A stretch of DNA of 64,000 nucleotides. It comes from Myxococcus flavus (GTDB lineage Bacteria > Myxococcota > Myxococcia > Myxococcales > Myxococcaceae). The first letter of the stretch is position 1, and each line of letters starts with the position of its first letter. The notes below the pieces were generated by a model. It did not search any database. It was not told the origin of the DNA and saw only the letters and a program-made list of their open reading frames with translations. Of the stretch, positions 60,142 to 64,000 are shown one piece after another. Location of the stretch: assembly GCF_050038885.1 (NCBI RefSeq), contig NZ_CP143624.1, positions 2,666,001 through 2,730,000 on the forward strand, written 5' to 3'. The position numbers and the translations under genes are program-made.

Positions 60142-61710
60142 TCACCCCGCGCGGGCCTGGACCGGAGCGTCCTGCCCCAGCGGCGGCACGTACGGCCAGC
60201 CCGGCAGCGGCCCCCTGCCCGCCTCGCGCGTCAGGTAGTCCGCCGCGATGTTCGCGCTCTCCATGATGGTCAGCAGGCCGCTCCCCGGGTGCGTGCCTCC
60301 TCCCACGAAGTACAGCCCTTCGATGTCGCGGTTCTTCACCTTCGGCCGCAGCGGCCCCAGCTGCAGCCACGTGTGAGACAGGTTGAACACCGCGCCGCGG
60401 AAGACGTTGAAGTCGTCCCGCCACGTCTCCGCGGTGAAGTAGCGCGCGTCGCGGATGTGCGGGCGCACGCCCTTGAGCCCCACCTTCTCCAGCATCGTGG
60501 GGATGCGCTCGCGCAGCGCCTGCTCCGTCCTCGCCCAGTCCACCGGGCGGCCCGTGTTCGGCGTGGGCACCAGCACGTACAGCGTCGAGTGCCCCGCCGG
60601 CGCTCCGGACGGGTCCGTCACGCACGGGTTGCACACGTAGAAGGGCGGGTCGTCCAGGTCGACGTGCCGGTCCTCCAGCGCGTCGCGGTCCGTGCGCCGG
60701 GCGGACTCCGACAGGTAGATGAGGTGGTGCGGCAGGTCCGCGTACACCGTGTCCAGGCCGTAGTACGCCATGAAGGTGCTGCACGAGTACTTCGCCCGCT
60801 CCAGCGCCGCGTCCGTCAGCCGCGAGCCCTCGCGCGCCTCCGCTGGAATCAGCGTCTGTGCCGCGTAGGCCAGGTCCGCGTTCACCACCACCGCGTCCGC
60901 GTCCAGCACCTCGCCGCCCGCGAGCTTCACGCCCACCGCGCGGCCCGCGTCCACGCGCACCTTCTCCACCGGCGTGCCCATGCGGAAGGTGGCGCCCAGG
61001 TCCTGCGCGCAGCGCATCATCCCCCGCGACAGCGCCCGGAAGCCGCCCTCCACGTGCCAGACACCGAAGGCCAGCTCCAGGAACGGAATCACGCTGAACA
61101 CCGACGAGCACGTCGTCGGGTGCAGCCCCAGGTACTTGGACGGGTACGCCAGGGCGTACGTCACCCGGTCGTCGTGGAAGAAGCCGTCCAGTTGCCGGTA
61201 CAGCGTCTGCCAGGGCTTGAAGCGCAGCGTGGGCGCCAGGCGCCACGGCGCGTAGTAGCCCAGGTTGTCCGCGGACGTGCAGATGAATTTCTCGTAGGCG
61301 ATGCCGTACTTCTCCCGCCCGTCCTCCATCCACCGGCGCAGCGCGGCGGCCTGTGTTGGGCCGAACTTCGCCAGCTCCGACTCCATCCGGTCCAGGTGCC
61401 GCGTCGTATCCAGGTGCGTTCCATCCCAGAAGTGCACCCGGGTGTTCACGTCCAGCGGGAGCAACGTCACGTAGTCCTCGAGCCGACGGCCCGCGCGCCG
61501 GAATATCTGCTCCAGCACGCCCGGCAGCTGGAGGATGGACGGCCCGGTGTCCACCGCGTACTCGCCCGCCGCGCCCAGGGTGAGCCCCTTCATCCGGCCG
61601 CCAGGCACCGCGTCCTTCTCCACCACGGTGACGCGGAAGCCCTGCCCCGCCAGGTTGATGGCGGCCGACAGTCCTCCAGGTCCCGCTCCCACGACGATGA
61701 CGTGACGCAC
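60142..61710 (-). CDS. crtI: Phytoene desaturase (carotenoid dehydrogenase)
   Basis: A 522-aa FAD-dependent enzyme that introduces double bases into phytoene on the path to coloured carotenoids. The N-terminus RHVIVVGAGPGGLSAAINLA is the FAD-binding Rossmann motif, continuing with VVEKDAVPGGRM; the C-terminal GLYFVGGGTHPGSGLLTIME is the second dinucleotide signature of the CrtI family. AAGGAGG lies six bases before the GTG start at 61710. In Myxococcus xanthus the comparable gene carC is an unlinked, light-induced gene; the isolated position here is consistent with that, but light control is not visible in the sequence. Confidence 0.92.
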   Translation of the reverse strand: MRHVIVVGAGPGGLSAAINLAGQGFRVTVVEKDAVPGGRMKGLTLGAAGEYAVDTGPSILQLPGVLEQIFRRAGRRLEDYVTLLPLDVNTRVHFWDGTHLDTTRHLDRMESELAKFGPTQAAALRRWMEDGREKYGIAYEKFICTSADNLGYYAPWRLAPTLRFKPWQTLYRQLDGFFHDDRVTYALAYPSKYLGLHPTTCSSVFSVIPFLELAFGVWHVEGGFRALSRGMMRCAQDLGATFRMGTPVEKVRVDAGRAVGVKLAGGEVLDADAVVVNADLAYAAQTLIPAEAREGSRLTDAALERAKYSCSTFMAYYGLDTVYADLPHHLIYLSESARRTDRDALEDRHVDLDDPPFYVCNPCVTDPSGAPAGHSTLYVLVPTPNTGRPVDWARTEQALRERIPTMLEKVGLKGVRPHIRDARYFTAETWRDDFNVFRGAVFNLSHTWLQLGPLRPKVKNRDIEGLYFVGGGTHPGSGLLTIMESANIAADYLTREAGRGPLPGWPYVPPLGQDAPVQARAG

Positions 61711-61883
61711 GCAGCCTCCTTGGGCCCGCCGAACTACCGGATCTCGGGAACGTCCGGTACCCCGGGTGAACGAAGGTCCACCCACTCCTTCGTGTGGCGA
61801 ACGCGCCAGGCGGAGGGACGTTACAAGCGCCCTGCCCGGCAATGGCACGCTGGCCAACGCCATTCCAGCCTCCACGCACCCAC

Positions 61884-63656
61884 GTGCCTTCGATTCCTCT
61901 CGCCCACCTGCGCCGCAATGCCGCCTCCTACAGCGCGGTGCTGGTGGGGCTTCTGGTGACCGCCGCGGCGGCCAGCTACGTCTGGCAGAGCCTCCAGGAG
62001 CGCCGGCATCGCCGCTTCGACGACGTCGCCGGTGACGGCACGCTGAGCCTCCAACAAGAACTGGACCTGTACCAGGCCCTGCTCCTGGGGGTGCATGGCC
62101 TGTTCGCCAGCAGCCAGCAGGTGGACCGGCACGAGTTCGGCGCCTATGTGGAGAGCCTGGAGCTGCCGCGCAGGTACCCGGGCCTGCAGGTCATCGGCTT
62201 CGCGCAGTGGCTCCCACCGGAGGACGTCAGCCAGCACGAAGCCGAGGTGCGCGCCACCGGCCTGCCGGGCTACCACGTCTGGCCGGCCGGGCCGCGCGAC
62301 GCCTACACCGCCATTGTCTTCCTGGAGCCCTTCACCCCGGCGCATGAGCGCGCGCTGGGCTACGACATGCTCACCGAGCCCCACCGCAGCGCCGCCATGC
62401 TGCGCGCCCTGAAGACGGGCTTGCCCTCGGCCACCGGGAAGGTGCAGCTCGTGCAGGCGTGGGAGGACACCCTGGGCCGGGAAGGGTTCCTCCTCTACGT
62501 GCCCGTGTACCGGTGGCCCCAGAAGGCGCGGCCCTCGCGGCCGCCGCAGGCGCGCCTGCGGGGCTTCGTCTTCGCGCCCATCCGGATGGCGGACCTCATG
62601 GAGGGCCTGCGCTTTCCCGGCTTCCGGGAGACCATCGACCTGACGGTGTACGACGGGGCGGAGGTCCGCGACGACGCGCGGCTCTACACCTCCATCACCC
62701 CCGGGGTGCCGCTCGCGCCCGAGTTCAGGCAGGAGCACGCGCTGTCCGTCGCCGGCCAGACGTGGACGCTGGTGTTCACCGCGCGCAAGGCCTACCTGGA
62801 CCGCAGCACCTCCGCGCAGGTGCCCATCGTCATCGTCAGCGGTCTGCTGGTGACGGTGTCGCTGTTCCTCATCACCCGCTCGCAGGTGAAGGCCCGCGCC
62901 ACGGCCGAGTCCGCCAGCGAGGAACAGCGGCGGCTGACGGGCGAGGCCCGCGCCGCGGTCCAGGTCCGCGACGACTTCCTGAGCGTCGCCGCGCACGAGC
63001 TGCGCACGCCGCTCACCAGCCTCAAGCTCCAGTTCCAGTTGCTGTATCGCGGCCTGCGCGGCGGGGCCCCCCCGGACCTGGAGAAGCTGGGGCAGCGGCT
63101 GGAGTCCTGCGAGCGGCAGACGTCGCGCCTGACGTCACTGGTGGACAGCCTGCTGGACGTGTCGCGCCTGGCGCGAGGACGCCTGGAGCTGAACCTGGAG
63201 CCGCTGGCCCTGGACGAGGTGGCGAGGGAAGCCGCCCGCCGCTTCGAGTCCGAGGCCCAGAGCGCGGGCGTCCAGCTGACGGTGGACAGCCCCCAGGCCG
63301 TGACGGGCCGGTGGGACCGGCTGCGGCTGGAGCAGGTGCTCACCAACCTGCTGTCCAACGCGCTCAAGTACGGCCAGGGCACCCCGGTGGACGTGCGCGT
63401 GCGCAGCGACGGCACCCACGCGACCCTGGAGGTGGCGGACCACGGCATCGGCCTCACGCCCGAGGACGCCCAGCGCATCTTCGGCCGCTTCGAGCGCGCC
63501 GTCTCCAGCCGCCACTACGGCGGCCTCGGCCTGGGGCTCTTCATCACCCGCCAGCTGGTGGAGGCCCTGGGCGGCCGCATCACCGTGACCAGCGCGCCGG
63601 GCCAGGGCTCCACGTTCACCGTCGTGCTGCCCCTGAGCGGCCCCGCCGCGAATTAG
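61884..63656 (+). CDS. CHASE-domain sensor histidine kinase
   Basis: A 590-aa membrane kinase starting at GTG 61884; TM1 (SAVLVGLLVTAAAASYVW), an extracytoplasmic CHASE domain (ELDLYQALLLGVHGLFASSQ, FGAYVESLELPRRYPGLQVI, GYHVWPAGPRDAYTAIVFLE) and TM2 near residue 315 (IVIVSGLLVTVSLFLIT). The HisKA box AAHELRTPLTSLK carries the phosphoacceptor His at about 371, and the catalytic domain shows NLLSNALKYGQG, ADHGIGLTPED and YGGLGLGLFITRQLVEALGG. CHASE domains bind small ligands such as cytokinin-like molecules. The partner regulator is not adjacent. ATG 61842 is an alternative start. Divergent from crtI. Confidence 0.9.
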   Translation: MPSIPLAHLRRNAASYSAVLVGLLVTAAAASYVWQSLQERRHRRFDDVAGDGTLSLQQELDLYQALLLGVHGLFASSQQVDRHEFGAYVESLELPRRYPGLQVIGFAQWLPPEDVSQHEAEVRATGLPGYHVWPAGPRDAYTAIVFLEPFTPAHERALGYDMLTEPHRSAAMLRALKTGLPSATGKVQLVQAWEDTLGREGFLLYVPVYRWPQKARPSRPPQARLRGFVFAPIRMADLMEGLRFPGFRETIDLTVYDGAEVRDDARLYTSITPGVPLAPEFRQEHALSVAGQTWTLVFTARKAYLDRSTSAQVPIVIVSGLLVTVSLFLITRSQVKARATAESASEEQRRLTGEARAAVQVRDDFLSVAAHELRTPLTSLKLQFQLLYRGLRGGAPPDLEKLGQRLESCERQTSRLTSLVDSLLDVSRLARGRLELNLEPLALDEVAREAARRFESEAQSAGVQLTVDSPQAVTGRWDRLRLEQVLTNLLSNALKYGQGTPVDVRVRSDGTHATLEVADHGIGLTPEDAQRIFGRFERAVSSRHYGGLGLGLFITRQLVEALGGRITVTSAPGQGSTFTVVLPLSGPAAN

Positions 63657-63672
63657 CGAAAAACGTTCATTC

Positions 63673-63731
63673 TTGACTTTTCTCGTATTCAGCCTAAACA
63701 CATCCTGAATTTGAGAATGCGTATCGTTTTC
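63673..63731 (+). promoter_or_regulatory. Promoter and Fur-box-like site upstream of terminal lipoprotein
   Basis: TTGACT (63673-63678) and TAAACA (63695-63700), spaced 16 bases, resemble a housekeeping promoter. At 63713-63731 GAGAATGCGTATCGTTTTC matches 13 of 19 positions of the Fur consensus. Iron repression of the following lipoprotein gene is inferred. Confidence 0.55.
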
Positions 63732-63797
63732 ATCCAGACCCCACAGGTCCGTCTTGGCTGAAACGACGCCCCATCCCCTTCCAGGAAGGCCGTTTCC

Positions 63798-64000
63798 ATG
63801 AAGAACGTTCGTTCCCTGCTGCCCTGGCGGCTCGCCGCCGCGGCGCTCGCCCTGTCCCTGTCCGGAGGCTGCGACAGCTCCGACGAGGACAACACCGGTC
63901 CGCTGTACGCCGTCACCACGCAGGACCTCAACGCGGAGGTGGCCGAGAGCTACGTCGTGGTGACGTCCCAGGCGGAGCAGGCCGCGCAGCTGTCGCTGGA
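63798..64000 (+). CDS. Putative iron-regulated lipoprotein, partial
   Basis: Only ~67 N-terminal residues lie in the window. Signal peptide and lipobox: WRLAAAALALSLSGGC, then a Ser/Asp linker and the start of a beta-rich domain (YAVTTQDLNAEVAESYVVVT). AGGAAGG is well spaced before ATG 63798. The beginning resembles DUF4374-like lipoproteins associated with siderophore uptake, but the fragment is too short to decide. The Fur-box-like site upstream supports a role in iron acquisition. Confidence 0.7.
   Translation, partial: MKNVRSLLPWRLAAAALALSLSGGCDSSDEDNTGPLYAVTTQDLNAEVAESYVVVTSQAEQAAQLSL

Overview
The window is GC-rich (roughly 70% outside one island), has GTG/TTG starts and long antisense open frames, and carries many myxobacteria-type genes: a carotenoid-type phytoene desaturase, two-component proteins, many lipoproteins, a dynamin-like GTPase and a Lys/Ala-rich histone-like tail. 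It looks like a chromosomal segment of a Myxococcaceae member (Myxococcus/Corallococcus-like). I saw no tRNA, rRNA or CRISPR array.

Layout. (1) 1-13 kb: a partial lipoprotein, a DCC-thioredoxin/lipase-maturation-factor fusion, an MBL-like protein, an arginine-deiminase-family pair, a 48-aa RiPP-like peptide with its own terminator, a dynamin-like GTPase overlapping tail-to-tail with an M23 peptidase, a TetR regulator next to a fatty-acid-hydroxylase-family enzyme, pgi and an SDR. (2) 13-15.5 kb: a TonB-dependent receptor behind a Fur-box-like site. (3) 15.4-20.2 kb: a mobile-element graveyard with an IS630 remnant, a complete IS66-type element, ends of a second IS66 copy in the opposite direction, split IS21 istA/istB remnants, an array of 22/23-bp repeats, and the 3' end (domains V-VI) of a group II intron. 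(4) 20.2-28.4 kb: a lower-GC island with lipoprotein, a 2062-aa secreted Rhs protein with a variable C-terminal toxin-like tip, a candidate immunity gene and a strong terminator. (5) 28.4-36 kb: cydA-cydB with a repeat-derived 57-aa ORF wedged between them, a holin-like pair, an ADP-ribosylglycohydrolase, and a nitric-oxide-type operon (truncated haemoglobin, Fe-S/flavin reductase, NsrR, glutaredoxin-like protein) headed by a near-perfect NsrR operator. (6) 36-40 kb: a partial F1 ATP synthase cluster (atpG, atpD, atpC) interrupted by a decayed SPFH/prohibitin gene and a terminator. (7) 40-52 kb: response regulator, SanA/YdcF-like protein, SMI1-acidic-histone-like fusion, CotH-kinase lipoprotein, thioredoxin, ankyrin/bactofilin-like protein, ABC exporter with a tandem universal stress protein. 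(8) 52-64 kb: a 1332-aa lipoprotein of unknown function flanked by two related hairpins, CsbD, an MCP-like transducer followed by six 49-bp repeats, phytoene desaturase, a CHASE-domain histidine kinase and a partial lipoprotein behind a second Fur-box-like site.

Functional themes are respiration and redox or nitrosative stress (bd oxidase, ATP synthase, NsrR operon, USP), iron-regulated envelope functions (TonB receptor, terminal lipoprotein), inter-bacterial competition (Rhs plus immunity) and peptide products (the RiPP-like gene). All functional statements come from motif recognition by eye; no search was run.
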